A stretch of DNA of 64,000 nt. Source: JBEBVQ01 sp037190845 (lineage in GTDB: Bacteria; Bacteroidota; Bacteroidia; Chitinophagales; Chitinophagaceae). Made by a program: the position numbers and the translations under genes. The stretch is taken from contig JBBCJI010000006.1 in the NCBI GenBank assembly GCA_037190845.1, positions 50,777-114,776 of the forward strand, given 5' to 3'. Shown in pieces: positions 54,150 to 63,805 of the stretch; within the stretch, counting starts at the first letter, position 1; every line of letters begins with the position of its first letter. The notes under the pieces were generated by a model. It was not told where the DNA came from. It saw only the letters and a program-made list of their open reading frames with translations, and made no database searches.

Positions 54150-54290
54150 AAAGCCTGTCATCCCGGGCTTGACCCGGGATCGTCTGTTATCAGGACGATC
54201 ATTATGAAGTATCGTTTCACTTCAGGCGATGGCGGCTCGGTGGCCGCCATGACATCCCTTTATGATGGCGGGGTCAAGTCCGCCATGAAC
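54150..54290. repeat. R2-type repeat, partial copy
   Basis: CCTGTCATCCCGGGCTTGAC with CCGGGATCGTCTG, then GGCGGCTCGGTGGCCGCCAT and GACATCCCTT, matches the R2 pattern (palindromic CCCGGG and GGCGGC...GCCGCC) at 28708, 32876 and 34390. No gene is present between 53980 and 54411. Confidence 0.65.
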
Positions 54291-54411
54291 TTTTTGGATG
54301 GTAAGTCCCCCCTGTTTACATAAACCCCCGAAATGTTTTACTGATAGGGAGTGTATTGCATTGCAAAATATTTTCCCCGGACAACAGTGATTAACACATC
54401 AGCTAATCACA

Positions 54412-56592
54412 CTACAGATTATCCTCAATAAACCGTGTCATCCGGCGATAAAGGTGCAGCCGCGTAACGCCACCGGAAATACCATGCGCCTTGTTGGGAT
54501 AAAACTCGCTGTCAAAATCCTTATTGTTTTTGATCAGCGCATCCACCAGCATCACGGCATTCTGGAAATGCACATTATCATCAGCTGTACCATGCACCAG
54601 CAGGAATTTACCTTTCAGACGGCCGGCCATCTTATCCGGAGCATTCTGGTCGTAACCCGATTCATTCTCCTGCGGACGGCGCATGTAACGCTCCGTGTAG
54701 ATATTGTCGTAATAACGCCAGTTGGTGACGGGCGCCACCGCAATGGCGGTTTTAAATACATCATTCCCTTTCAGGATACAGATGCTGCTCATAAACCCGC
54801 CGTAGCTCCAGCCCCATATCCCGATCCTCTCTTTATCCACATAAGGTAACGTACCGAGATGTTTCGCAACGGCGATCTGGTCGTCACTCTCATAACGACC
54901 AAGCTGCAGATAGGTTTTCTTTTTGAATGCTTCTCCCCGGAAACCAGTTCCGGTTCCATCGGCGCACACAACGATATACCCTTTGGTGGCCAGCATATGA
55001 TGCCAGAAATAATCACCAACCGGGAAACGGTCTGCCACCATCTGTGAGCCGGGGCCGCTGTACTGGTACATCAGCACAGGGTATTTTTTACGTTCATCAA
55101 AATCAGGCGGGGTAATGACCCAGGCATTCAGCATCACACCACTGTCGCCGGGGAATTGCGTCAGCCGGATATTTCCGAAAGTGTACTCCTCCATCTTTTG
55201 CCGCAGGTCTTTGTTATCTTCCAACACGCGGACGATCTTTCCCGTTGCATTACGCAGGTAAAATACAGGCGGTGTGGTCAGCGTAGAATGTTTATCAAGG
55301 AAATAATTATAGCCGGCAACAGGCGTTATCTGGTGCGTGCCGTCTTCTTCCGTAAGCAAACGGTTGTTTTCGCCATTCCATCCCACTGCATAGAGCTTCC
55401 GCTGTACGGGATCCGGCAACGCAGCCGTATAATAGACAAGCTTCCTTTTCATATCCACACCGGCCAGCGCATCCACATCAAAACTGCCTTCCGTCAGCCG
55501 GGTCAGCTTCGACTCCACCCAATCCCAGCGGTAAAGCTGGTTGTAGCCGCTTTGCTCGCTGCTGAAGATAAAAGAACGATTGTCGGGGAGAAAATGGAGA
55601 TCATCATTGATCTCAATATAATAAGGGTTATTTTCCACGTAAACCACTTCAGCACGACCGGTCGCCGCATCTGTCAACAGGTATTCGAGCTTATTCTGCA
55701 GGCGGTTCATGCGCAGGATGCACAGCTTTTCCGGATCATGGCTCCATTTAATGCGGGGAATGTACTGATCGGTTTCCATACCGATATCGGCCATGTCCGT
55801 ATGATCAGTGTGCAGATCGTAAAACCGGATCTGAACAATGGAGTTCGGCTCACCAGCTTTCGGATATTTGAAGGTATTGGCTTCGGGATATAACCCGGTA
55901 AACATATCCATTGAGAACTGCGGGACTTGTCGTTCGTCAAACCGGTAATAAGCCAGGTACTTCCCGTCCGGCGACCACTCATAGGCTTTTGTAAACTGGA
56001 ATTCTTCCTCATACACCCAATCGCAGTTGCCGTTTATGATCTCGTTCTTTCGTCCGTCGTGCGTAACAGCGGTTGTTTTACCGGAATGAAGATCGCGGTA
56101 ATAAAGGTTATTCTCTTTTACAAAAGCAACCTTCTTCCCTTCGGGATCAAAGCCGGCATGGAGCACATGAGCCGTATCGAGCAACTGCAGCGCACCCGAT
56201 TTGATATCATAAATGTACACCCTGCTCAATATGGACCGGCGGTACAGGGACCTGCTTTCAGTAAACAGCAGTATCTTTTTTTCATCTCTGCTGAAGGTAT
56301 AGGCATCTATGGTGATTTTGCTGCCGTCGAACAGGTGCCGGCTGTTATCAAAGAGGTCTTTCTCACGTTTTCCTTTTTCCAGCCCGTATATACGGATCAC
56401 CTGCCGGTCATTTTCTTCTTTATCAATCTGTGTATAACGCTTACCATCCTGCAGGGCATTGAAGCCGGGCACGGACTTCACACGAAACGTATAATCCTTC
56501 CAGATATCCTCAAGTGTAATGGACTTTGTACGGGTCTGCGCCGTAGCCACAAGGGCAGTAAAAAGCAGTAGGGGTAAAAAAGCTTTTGTCAT
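54412..56592 (-). CDS. S9-family dipeptidyl peptidase (DPP IV-like)
   Basis: 726 residues with signal peptide (MTKAFLPLLLFTALVATAQ). The N-terminal 480 residues form the DPP IV beta-propeller (DWVYEEEFQFTKAYEWSPDG around 190-210, with the Glu pair that binds the substrate N-terminus). The C-terminal alpha/beta-hydrolase has the catalytic triad: Ser in GWSYGGFMS near 598, Asp in GTADDNVHFQ near 671, His in NKAHGISGG near 702. Members remove X-Pro dipeptides from peptides in the periplasm. Upstream an AATTAGCT tandem repeat separates it from clpS. Confidence 0.93.
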   Translation of the reverse strand: MTKAFLPLLLFTALVATAQTRTKSITLEDIWKDYTFRVKSVPGFNALQDGKRYTQIDKEENDRQVIRIYGLEKGKREKDLFDNSRHLFDGSKITIDAYTFSRDEKKILLFTESRSLYRRSILSRVYIYDIKSGALQLLDTAHVLHAGFDPEGKKVAFVKENNLYYRDLHSGKTTAVTHDGRKNEIINGNCDWVYEEEFQFTKAYEWSPDGKYLAYYRFDERQVPQFSMDMFTGLYPEANTFKYPKAGEPNSIVQIRFYDLHTDHTDMADIGMETDQYIPRIKWSHDPEKLCILRMNRLQNKLEYLLTDAATGRAEVVYVENNPYYIEINDDLHFLPDNRSFIFSSEQSGYNQLYRWDWVESKLTRLTEGSFDVDALAGVDMKRKLVYYTAALPDPVQRKLYAVGWNGENNRLLTEEDGTHQITPVAGYNYFLDKHSTLTTPPVFYLRNATGKIVRVLEDNKDLRQKMEEYTFGNIRLTQFPGDSGVMLNAWVITPPDFDERKKYPVLMYQYSGPGSQMVADRFPVGDYFWHHMLATKGYIVVCADGTGTGFRGEAFKKKTYLQLGRYESDDQIAVAKHLGTLPYVDKERIGIWGWSYGGFMSSICILKGNDVFKTAIAVAPVTNWRYYDNIYTERYMRRPQENESGYDQNAPDKMAGRLKGKFLLVHGTADDNVHFQNAVMLVDALIKNNKDFDSEFYPNKAHGISGGVTRLHLYRRMTRFIEDNL

Positions 56593-56599
56593 AATTGAA

Positions 56600-56645
56600 T
56601 AATTAGCTAATTAGCTAATTAGCTAATTGGCCAATTAGCTAATTA
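56600..56645. repeat. AATTAGCT tandem repeat
   Basis: Four or more near-perfect copies of AATTAGCT (itself close to palindromic) fill the 5' leader of the peptidase gene and may affect its expression. Confidence 0.8.
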
Positions 56646-56710
56646 AAATCAAAAATAACACCTTCACTTTATGGCAGGAAATAATAAAGGGGGATTATAA
56701 ACGGGATTTT

Positions 56711-57013
56711 TTAATAATCAATGGTAGCCTGGATACCACGGTCAATCAATGCTTCGGCTTGCGGACGGAGCAGATCAAAGCTGCCTTTTTTAACGCCGTA
56801 TTTCCCCTGGTGATGAATGATCAGCGCGCATTGTTCGGCCTGTTGGGCAGAATGGCCGCAGATCTCAATCAACGATTCAATCACATGATCGAATGTATTT
56901 ACATTATCATTCCAGACGATCAGATGATGTAATTGATCCTCTAATACTGCAACATCGGCATCATTCTGTTCTTCCGGCCGGACACCGGGGAAACCATACC
57001 GTTCGGCATTCAT
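56711..57013 (-). CDS. clpS: ATP-dependent Clp protease adaptor ClpS
   Basis: 100 residues from the ATG at 57013 (MNAERYGFPG). The ClpS core is evident: LHHLIVWNDNVNTFDHVIES (about 31-50) with the Asn-Asp-x-x-x-Thr N-degron pocket, then AEQCALIIHHQGKYGVKKGS. It delivers N-degron substrates to ClpAP/ClpC. It lies 48 bp downstream of the response regulator gene, same strand. Confidence 0.88.
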   Translation of the reverse strand: MNAERYGFPGVRPEEQNDADVAVLEDQLHHLIVWNDNVNTFDHVIESLIEICGHSAQQAEQCALIIHHQGKYGVKKGSFDLLRPQAEALIDRGIQATIDY

Positions 57014-57061
57014 GATTATTTTCTTTTGTACAAAGATAGAGATAATGGTTCGAAAAAGCAC

Positions 57062-57700
57062 TCAGTCTGCCAACCCCAGCTCCAGCGCTTTTTTGATCAG
57101 CCCGGCCATATTCTTCACTTCCAGTTTCATAAAGAGGTTAGTACGGTAATATTCCACCGTCCGCAGGCCGATGAACAGTTTCTCTGATATTTCCTGAATG
57201 GTATCTCCGGCTACCGTAAGCCTTAGAATTTCCTGTTCTCTCGGCGTGAGCGTAGGTTTTAATGCCGCTTCTTTTTTCATCCGGGATGTAAATTCATCCA
57301 GTTTTTCTACCAGTGCGGGGTCTGTAAACCGCCCGCCGTTATATACCGTCTCGATGGCTTCAATAACTATTTCCGGATCCGTATTCTTCAACACATAGCC
57401 CGACGCTCCCAGACGGAACATATTATGTACATAAAAAGCACTGTTCAGATTCGTCAGTACCAGAATGCGTAGATCAGGATATTTCCTGAGTATGACGGGC
57501 ATAAGCACATCCCCGGTTTTGTCCGGCATCTGGATATCGAGCAGCAGCACATCCGGTAATTCCTGCAGCAGACCTTCCAGCAGCGCCTCACCGTTGGGAT
57601 AAGCGCCGGTAAGCGTAATGTGCGGGTATACGGGCAGCATATTCCGCAATCCGCCGATGATCATCGGGTGATCATCAGCTATCGTTATGCGTATATTCAT
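57062..57700 (-). CDS. LuxR/NarL-type response regulator, second pair
   Basis: 212 residues from the ATG at 57700 (MNIRITIADDHPMIIGGLRN); the 12-codon extension lacks the conserved first strand. Phospho-acceptor Asp55 in LLLDIQMPD, Lys in YVLKNTDP, and LuxR helix-turn-helix from about 145 (LTPREQEILRLTVAGDTIQE). It overlaps the histidine kinase gene by 26 bp. A paralogue of the regulator at 41794. Confidence 0.92.
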   Translation of the reverse strand: MNIRITIADDHPMIIGGLRNMLPVYPHITLTGAYPNGEALLEGLLQELPDVLLLDIQMPDKTGDVLMPVILRKYPDLRILVLTNLNSAFYVHNMFRLGASGYVLKNTDPEIVIEAIETVYNGGRFTDPALVEKLDEFTSRMKKEAALKPTLTPREQEILRLTVAGDTIQEISEKLFIGLRTVEYYRTNLFMKLEVKNMAGLIKKALELGLAD

Positions 57701-59645
57701 GATTAACCTGTGGTATTTTCCTGAGATCAAGCTCAATATACGCGGTAGTTCCCATTCCCGGAGCAGACTCGATGGAAAAATATCCGTTCAGCGTCCCTAC
57801 CCGCGTTTCGATATTCTGCAGACCAAGCCCGTTCCCCTTCTTCTGATCAAAACCGATACCGTCATCCTCCACCGAAATATAAAGATTGTGACCGTCTCTC
57901 CGGAGCTGGATGGCGGCCCTTGCAGCCTGCGCATATTTGACGGTATTCTGCATCAGTTCCTGGACAATACGATAAATGGATAACTGCAAACTTTTATCGA
58001 GGTCCTCAAGATCTCCCTGGAACTGCAATGTGATCTGTAACTGATCGGCGCCTTCCATTTGCGCGCAATAAAGCTGCAATGCCTCGGGCAGGTTATGCTT
58101 CAGCAGGATGTCAGGCATCAGGTTGTGGGCTGTTTTATGGATTTCGCGGCCCATCTCGTGTAGCATATCCATAATATCGTCAAGGCGGTTCGGATCATTT
58201 AGCGTCTGGCGCTGTTTCTGGATCGCTTTCAGGTTCATTTTAATGCCCGTCAGCATGCCGCCGATACCGTCGTGCAGCTCCCGCGAAATACGTCCGCGTT
58301 CTTTTTCCTCTCCGGTCATCATGGCCCTCAGCCGTTCTATCTCCCGGTCACGCGCGCTGATCTTTCGCCGGGAACGATATATACCCAGCAATACGACTCC
58401 CGCCAGCAGAGCACTGCCCGTGATCATGCCGATCAGCATATTTTTTTGTGACAGGCTTTTTTCCTGCCGGGAGATCTGCAGCTCTTTTTGGGTAATCTCG
58501 TTATTTTTTTGTGCCGTTTCATATTTCAGCTCCAGCTCCTTAATTGTACGCAGCTTTTCCACATTCACCATACTATCATTTACATGCTGGTACATGCGCT
58601 GGTATTGGAGCGCGTTGGCATATGCACCTGTAGCTTCATACAGAGCAGCAAGGGTGACATATGCTTCATCTCTGGCTTCCGTCATCCCGGTTTGCGCTGC
58701 TTTATCGAGGGAAGCCAGCAATATCCTTTCTGCTGCCCTGTATGATTTAAGGTGAAACAAAGCCTCCCCCAAATGATAACCGGGCGTAATAGAACCATAA
58801 TAAGGATGAGTAACGTCGCTTCTATCCAGAGCACGCTGAAAATAATCCGCAGCTTCCCGATATTCCTGCCGCCGCATCAGCAGTTCGCCGATATTAGTCA
58901 GACAGGCCTGTTCCATACTTGCATACCCATTTCGTTCGGCCAGAACAAGACCCGACCGGAAACACCATTCGGCGCTGTCCGGTTTTCCCAACGCCACATA
59001 AGCGCTCCCTTTATTGATATATGATGCCGTCATGGCAACGGGGTTCTTCCTGATCTGCGCTATTTGCCCTGCCAGCCCTGCATGCAGCAGCGCCTGCCGG
59101 GGATTACCAAGCTTTACCTGCAGAGAGGCCAGGTTAGTATGTATGCTGGCGAGCGTACTCATGTTTCCCGGCTTGTTTTTCTGTAATATTGAAAGCGCCT
59201 TATAATAAGATTCATGTGCATTGGTATATACGCCTTTATGATGCCAGCTAACACCCATGTGCAGGTAAAGCACAGGCAGGAGCCTGCGGGCTATCCCGGC
59301 CCGCAGGCAGAAGGTAAATGCTTCCCGGTAACAGGCAAATCCCTGCTCATAATCTCCAAGATCAGTTGCCACCAGACCTGCATGTGTCAAGGCCCGTGCA
59401 ATACCATAGTCGAAACCAATATCCCGGCTGATCCGTTCGGCTTCCCGGAACAGCTTTAACGCACTGTCCGGAAGACTGTACTGCAGGGGCATCCCCTTAC
59501 TGATCAACTTATGCACCCGCATCGTATCCTCCATATTCGCCGGATATTGTAAAGGCGGCTTTTCCTGCGCTGCGACACTTTCCGGAATGAAAAAGGAAAA
59601 CATCACAGACAGACTCCCGACAACCAATAGCAACAGTCTGTTCAT
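57675..59645 (-). CDS. TPR-containing sensor histidine kinase, second pair
   Basis: 656 residues from the ATG at 59645 (MNRLLLLVVGSLSVMFSFFI, signal peptide). TPR repeats fill about residues 50-340 (GIARALTHAGLVATDLGDYE, YHKALSILQ-like helices). A membrane segment (LIGMITGSALLAGVVLLGIY) is near 395, then a coiled coil, the HisKA_3 motif RISRELHDGIGGML near 447, and HATPase boxes NTVKYA near 565 and DDGIGFD. The design matches the kinase at 39836, so the two are paralogues. The cognate regulator overlaps at the 3' end. Confidence 0.9.
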   Translation of the reverse strand: MNRLLLLVVGSLSVMFSFFIPESVAAQEKPPLQYPANMEDTMRVHKLISKGMPLQYSLPDSALKLFREAERISRDIGFDYGIARALTHAGLVATDLGDYEQGFACYREAFTFCLRAGIARRLLPVLYLHMGVSWHHKGVYTNAHESYYKALSILQKNKPGNMSTLASIHTNLASLQVKLGNPRQALLHAGLAGQIAQIRKNPVAMTASYINKGSAYVALGKPDSAEWCFRSGLVLAERNGYASMEQACLTNIGELLMRRQEYREAADYFQRALDRSDVTHPYYGSITPGYHLGEALFHLKSYRAAERILLASLDKAAQTGMTEARDEAYVTLAALYEATGAYANALQYQRMYQHVNDSMVNVEKLRTIKELELKYETAQKNNEITQKELQISRQEKSLSQKNMLIGMITGSALLAGVVLLGIYRSRRKISARDREIERLRAMMTGEEKERGRISRELHDGIGGMLTGIKMNLKAIQKQRQTLNDPNRLDDIMDMLHEMGREIHKTAHNLMPDILLKHNLPEALQLYCAQMEGADQLQITLQFQGDLEDLDKSLQLSIYRIVQELMQNTVKYAQAARAAIQLRRDGHNLYISVEDDGIGFDQKKGNGLGLQNIETRVGTLNGYFSIESAPGMGTTAYIELDLRKIPQVNHEYTHNDS

Positions 59646-59810
59646 GATTCTATAAAATAACGAAAAACTCCGGAAAAGATCATTGTTTATTAACTCCATA
59701 CGGTTTACCCATAAAACTATCCGTGAAACCCGAAAGAGAATATTGCATGGTACAATGTTTTTTTGTAACAGATCAGGTTATTGTCAAACAAGTAAATTAA
59801 ATCAAATGTT

Positions 59811-62057
59811 ATGAGTATACAAAAATACAAATTGAAGTTAGCCTTCACACTGTTATTACCATGTTTATTTGGGCTTTCCGTACAGGTGAAGGCCCAGGCG
59901 CCCGATCTGATGTGGGCAGCGAATATAGGAGGAACAGGAACAGAAATGAGTAATGACATAGCTGTAGACGCTGCCGGGAACATCTACATTGCCGGTTATT
60001 TTGCCAGCGACACAGACTTTGACCCGCTCGGGGGAACCAGCGCCATCCTGTCAAGCAACGGAGGCAATGATGCATTCATATCAAAGATGGATCCCAACGG
60101 CCATCTCGTTTGGGTAAAGCAGATAGGCAATACCGGCACTTCAGGTACAGAGCAGGCTCAGGCGATTGCTCTGGACGATTCGGGCAATATCTACGTCACC
60201 GGCTTTTTTAATAACACTGCCGATTTTAACCCCGGTACCGGCCCCGCTGATACTTTCTTCATGAGACGCTTCGGTCCCGGCACCGGCACAAATAATGATA
60301 TCTTCGTACTGAAGCTGGACAATAACGGCGACTTTGTCTGGGCGACTTCAATGGGCGGAACCGGTAATGACCGGGGTCTTGCTATGGATGTTGACAAGGC
60401 GGGCAATGTTTATGTAACCGGCGCATTTAATGCTCCGGATACCTATTTCGGCACTGCCGATACACTCACTACTACACGTAACGCCGCAGGAACGGGCAAT
60501 AGTATTGATGCATTCATTTGCCGCGTAAATGCTTCCGGAGATGTTGCCTGGGCAAGACAGATCGGAGGGTACGGCGCTGACCAGGGCAATGGGGTTTTTG
60601 CGGATCCGTACGGGAATATCTTTATCGTGGGTGCATTTGTGGATACGGCAAGCTTTAACGGCGTTTATACGCTTACGGGAAACGGCAACAACCAGGACGG
60701 GTATGTTGCCCGGATGGATACCGCAGGTAATTTCATCTGGATACACGGCATAGGCGGTACACTGGGAGGCGACCGTGGTGAAAAGATTGTTGCGGACAAC
60801 ATGGGCCATATATATATTACCGGCGGCTTCCGGGGTACGGCAAATTTCGACCCGAACGGTACCTATCAACTTACCGCAGCACCTCCAAAAGTCACAGGTG
60901 CGCAAGATGCAGATGATGTATTTGTAACTAAATGGGATACCGCCGGTAATTTTGTCTGGGCAAATAGTTGGGGCGGAGGATTGGCCGATTACGGACAAGA
61001 TCTCGCTCTGGATGGCATTGGGAATATTTATGTAGTGGGTGATTTTAACGACACAGTAGACTTCGGAAATTTCAATTTACCCTCCTTAGGTGCTGATGTG
61101 GTCATTCTCAAGCTGGATACCGCAGGTAATATGGGATGGGCTGGCAGTATAGGTGGTAATTCGCTCGACCACGTTTATGGTGTGACCGCAGATGGATTGG
61201 GGAATGTGTATATAACAGGCAGGTACCAAAGCCATCTCAATACAGATTTCGACCCGGGACCTGGTATATTCCCCATGCCCACAACCATGAACACCGCAGG
61301 CACAAGTGGTACCATTGATGCATTCATAATGCGCCTGTATACCTGTGTCAACGTAGCCGGCGCTACGATCAACGGACCGGATTCCATATGTCCCGGATAT
61401 ACTTATACATACTCTGTAGGCCCGGTACCAGGCGCCGTATCATACGAATGGGATTTCCCCGCCAGTTGGAGCGTATCCGGATCAGGCCACAGCATGACGG
61501 TAACAGTTGATGACAATGCCGGCATTGTCAGTGTTACCGTCAATGGGCTGTGCGATACTACCGATGTAGACATGACCGTGGTACGAAGCATGCCACCGGC
61601 ACAGATCACTGTAGATGGAAACGTACTGGGCACAAGCAGTGACTCATACCTTTCCTGGCAATGGTACAAAGGCGGGGCAGCCATTGACGGCGCAACAGAT
61701 CCTACCTATACAGTTTTGGAGAATGAGACCTATTCTGTAGTCGTAACTGGCCCGGACGGATGTACAGATTCCACTTCATACAGAGTAAACAATGTATCTG
61801 TTGCATCACTTGCAAACGATAAGCATATCCGAATCTATCCGAATCCCGCATCTGGTGCGGTGCATATTGATGCCCCCGGCATGGCTTCAGTAAGTATCAA
61901 AGGGATTGATGGCAAAACACTATTACAACATAAGGCATCCGGCCATCATTGTACTATAGATATATCCGGCCTCACACCCGGCATTTACATATTGGAAATA
62001 ACAGACCATTCCGGAACACCGGTCAGGCTGGAAAAGTTGGTGAAGACCGCCAGATAA
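59811..62057 (+). CDS. Secreted seven-bladed SBBP propeller protein with T9SS type A signal
   Basis: 748 residues. Signal peptide (FTLLLPCLFGLSVQVKAQA). Unlike its two relatives it lacks the DUF7948-like domain and begins the propeller directly: seven blades of the form WAANIGGTG...D...GNIYIAGYF (residues about 33-500), then an Ig/PKD-like part (YEWDFPASWSVSGSGHS) and a T9SS type A domain (IRIYPNPASGAVHID ... TPGIYILEI). It is followed 41 bp later by a clear terminator. Confidence 0.85.
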   Translation: MSIQKYKLKLAFTLLLPCLFGLSVQVKAQAPDLMWAANIGGTGTEMSNDIAVDAAGNIYIAGYFASDTDFDPLGGTSAILSSNGGNDAFISKMDPNGHLVWVKQIGNTGTSGTEQAQAIALDDSGNIYVTGFFNNTADFNPGTGPADTFFMRRFGPGTGTNNDIFVLKLDNNGDFVWATSMGGTGNDRGLAMDVDKAGNVYVTGAFNAPDTYFGTADTLTTTRNAAGTGNSIDAFICRVNASGDVAWARQIGGYGADQGNGVFADPYGNIFIVGAFVDTASFNGVYTLTGNGNNQDGYVARMDTAGNFIWIHGIGGTLGGDRGEKIVADNMGHIYITGGFRGTANFDPNGTYQLTAAPPKVTGAQDADDVFVTKWDTAGNFVWANSWGGGLADYGQDLALDGIGNIYVVGDFNDTVDFGNFNLPSLGADVVILKLDTAGNMGWAGSIGGNSLDHVYGVTADGLGNVYITGRYQSHLNTDFDPGPGIFPMPTTMNTAGTSGTIDAFIMRLYTCVNVAGATINGPDSICPGYTYTYSVGPVPGAVSYEWDFPASWSVSGSGHSMTVTVDDNAGIVSVTVNGLCDTTDVDMTVVRSMPPAQITVDGNVLGTSSDSYLSWQWYKGGAAIDGATDPTYTVLENETYSVVVTGPDGCTDSTSYRVNNVSVASLANDKHIRIYPNPASGAVHIDAPGMASVSIKGIDGKTLLQHKASGHHCTIDISGLTPGIYILEITDHSGTPVRLEKLVKTAR

Positions 62058-62097
62058 CAGTATTGCATACACTGCTGCCGGCTGGTATTCCTATTCG

Positions 62098-62130
62098 AAA
62101 TGAGGTTGCTTTTGCAATCTCATTTTTTTA
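62098..62130 (+). terminator. Intrinsic terminator
   Basis: AAATGAGGTTGC (62098-62109) pairs with GCAATCTCATTT (62114-62125), 12 bp with one G-T, 4-nt loop, followed by a run of T. It terminates the + strand T9SS gene. Confidence 0.85.
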
Positions 62131-62166
62131 CTATACAATTACTAAAAAAGGCAATCTCACCGTTCA

Positions 62167-63156
62167 TTATAACATCACTCCTACATAATGCAGTACAATC
62201 TCGTCCATCACTTGTTGTAAGCTGGCAAGATCACCGATGGTGACCAGTTGCGTCCGGAAATGTTTGATGTCCGGCAGCCCTTTGAGATAATTGCCATAAT
62301 GACGACGCATTTCAAGGATGCCGAGGGTTTCTCCTTTCCACTGCACAGAGCCGAGCAGGTGTTTGCGGCAGGCGGCAATACGCTCTTCAACAGAAGGCGG
62401 CGGTAAAATTTCCCCGGTGGCAAGATAATGTTTGATCTCCCGGAATATCCACGGGTAGCCAATGGCTGCACGCCCGATCATAATACCATCCACACCATAG
62501 CGGTTCCGGTATTCGAGCGCCTTTTGCGGCGTGTCAATATCACCGTTACCAAATATGGGGATGTGGATACGCGGATTATTACGTACCCTCCCGATCAGCG
62601 TCCAGTCGGCATCGCCTTTATACATCTGGGTACGGGTACGGCCGTGAATGGCCAGCGCCTGTACACCCACATCCTGCAGGCGCTCCGCCACTTCTTCAAT
62701 ATTTTTACTGCTGTCATCCCAGCCCAGCCGGGTTTTTACGGTCACGGGCAGCCGGGTATTCTTTACCACTGCGCGGGTCAGCCGTATCATCAGATCAATA
62801 TCCTTCAGCACACCGGCGCCGGCGCCTTTGCATACCACTTTCTTTACCGGGCAGCCAAAATTGATATCCAGCAGATCAGGGTTGGTGGCGTCGACAATCT
62901 GGGCAGACAATGCCATGGCTTCCTCATCACCGCCGAATATCTGTATACCAACAGGGCGTTCTTCCTCAAATATATCCAGTTTTTTACGGCTCTTGATTGC
63001 ATCACGGATCAGGCCTTCGGAAGAAATAAATTCCGTGTACATCAGATCCGCGCCGTGCTCCTTACATACAATGCGGAACGGCGGATCGCTTACGTCTTCC
63101 ATAGGCGCCAGCAGCAGCGGGAAATCCCCAAGTTCAATAGCTCCGATCTTTACCAT
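62167..63156 (-). CDS. dusB: tRNA-dihydrouridine synthase (DusB type)
   Basis: 329 residues from the ATG at 63156 (MVKIGAIELGDFPLLLAPME). FMN-binding and active-site blocks: LAPMEDVSDPPFRIVCKE, INFGCPVKKVVCKGAGAG with the catalytic Cys, VKTRLGWDD, IHGRTRTQMYKGDADW, FGNGDI and GIMIGRAAIGYPWIF. It reduces uridine to dihydrouridine in tRNA D-loops using NADPH. Stand-alone gene. Confidence 0.95.
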   Translation of the reverse strand: MVKIGAIELGDFPLLLAPMEDVSDPPFRIVCKEHGADLMYTEFISSEGLIRDAIKSRKKLDIFEEERPVGIQIFGGDEEAMALSAQIVDATNPDLLDINFGCPVKKVVCKGAGAGVLKDIDLMIRLTRAVVKNTRLPVTVKTRLGWDDSSKNIEEVAERLQDVGVQALAIHGRTRTQMYKGDADWTLIGRVRNNPRIHIPIFGNGDIDTPQKALEYRNRYGVDGIMIGRAAIGYPWIFREIKHYLATGEILPPPSVEERIAACRKHLLGSVQWKGETLGILEMRRHYGNYLKGLPDIKHFRTQLVTIGDLASLQQVMDEIVLHYVGVML

Positions 63157-63269
63157 GTGGGAAAACCGCAAAGTTACGGAAAAGGGAAGCGTTATAAAGG
63201 TGGGTATTTAAAAGAAGCATAGCTGCTGCTTGTTTCCCCGGATAGTAATGTTTATTACATCCTGCAAAT

Positions 63270-63437
63270 CTAATATATCATCAAAATTACAGCCATCAGC
63301 ACATAGAATATAATTAACAACAGGGTAATCTTCCGCGATTTTAACAGGGCATTTTTCTTCGATAATTTAAAAATCATTGTCCACAGCGTTTTGTAACCAA
63401 TACACAATAAATCAAAAACCAGCGCATAAACTTCCAT
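63270..63437 (-). CDS. Possible small membrane protein, 55 residues
   Basis: A minus-strand frame of 55 codons begins MEVYALVFDLLCIGYKTLW and ends LLIIFYVLMAVILMIY. It has a hydrophobic first helix, a basic middle (KLSKKNALLKSRK) and a hydrophobic C-terminal helix, a balanced layout unlike random translation. No family is recognised. It is the only frame supported between dusB and the transposase end. Confidence 0.45.
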   Translation of the reverse strand: MEVYALVFDLLCIGYKTLWTMIFKLSKKNALLKSRKITLLLIIFYVLMAVILMIY

Positions 63438-63599
63438 ATACACCAGTCAGCCAGCTAATTACCCCCTGTTAGCTGGTTCAATATATTTAACTTACAACAT
63501 ACCGCACAACACCGGCATGCTGTATTTTAACGCAACAATAACACTTTTATTGTCCACTATCTTAGAAGTTGTCTAAAATTATTTAAGGTCATCATCTGT

Positions 63600-63805
63600 A
63601 ATAGTGGAAACATCCCCCTTGCCCCCATTGAAGGGCGACTATATACGAGTTGAGACAAGGTTTGTCAAAAATGTTTTCCGGCATCTGATGCTTCCAGGAT
63701 AGTAATCCCTTCGAACAGCCACTCCGTCATCCAGAATGGAGCGTAGCGGAATGAAGGATCTCACCTAATGTGGGACACTCATTATGTGGGATCCTTCGCT
63801 CCACG
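63600..63805. repeat. Dispersed repeat fragments and R3-like inverted repeat
   Basis: TAGTGGAAACATCCCCCTTG at 63602 matches 45219. At 63724-63805 GTAGCGGAATGAAGGATCTC and GTGGGATCCTTCGCTCCACG form an imperfect inverted pair of the R3 type (compare 36212 and 39542). It abuts the stop of the transposase fragment. Confidence 0.6.

Noticed and set aside
62428..63222. Plus-strand frames of 187-264 residues opposite dusB
   Set aside because: DusB motifs on the minus strand are complete, so these are shadows of that gene.
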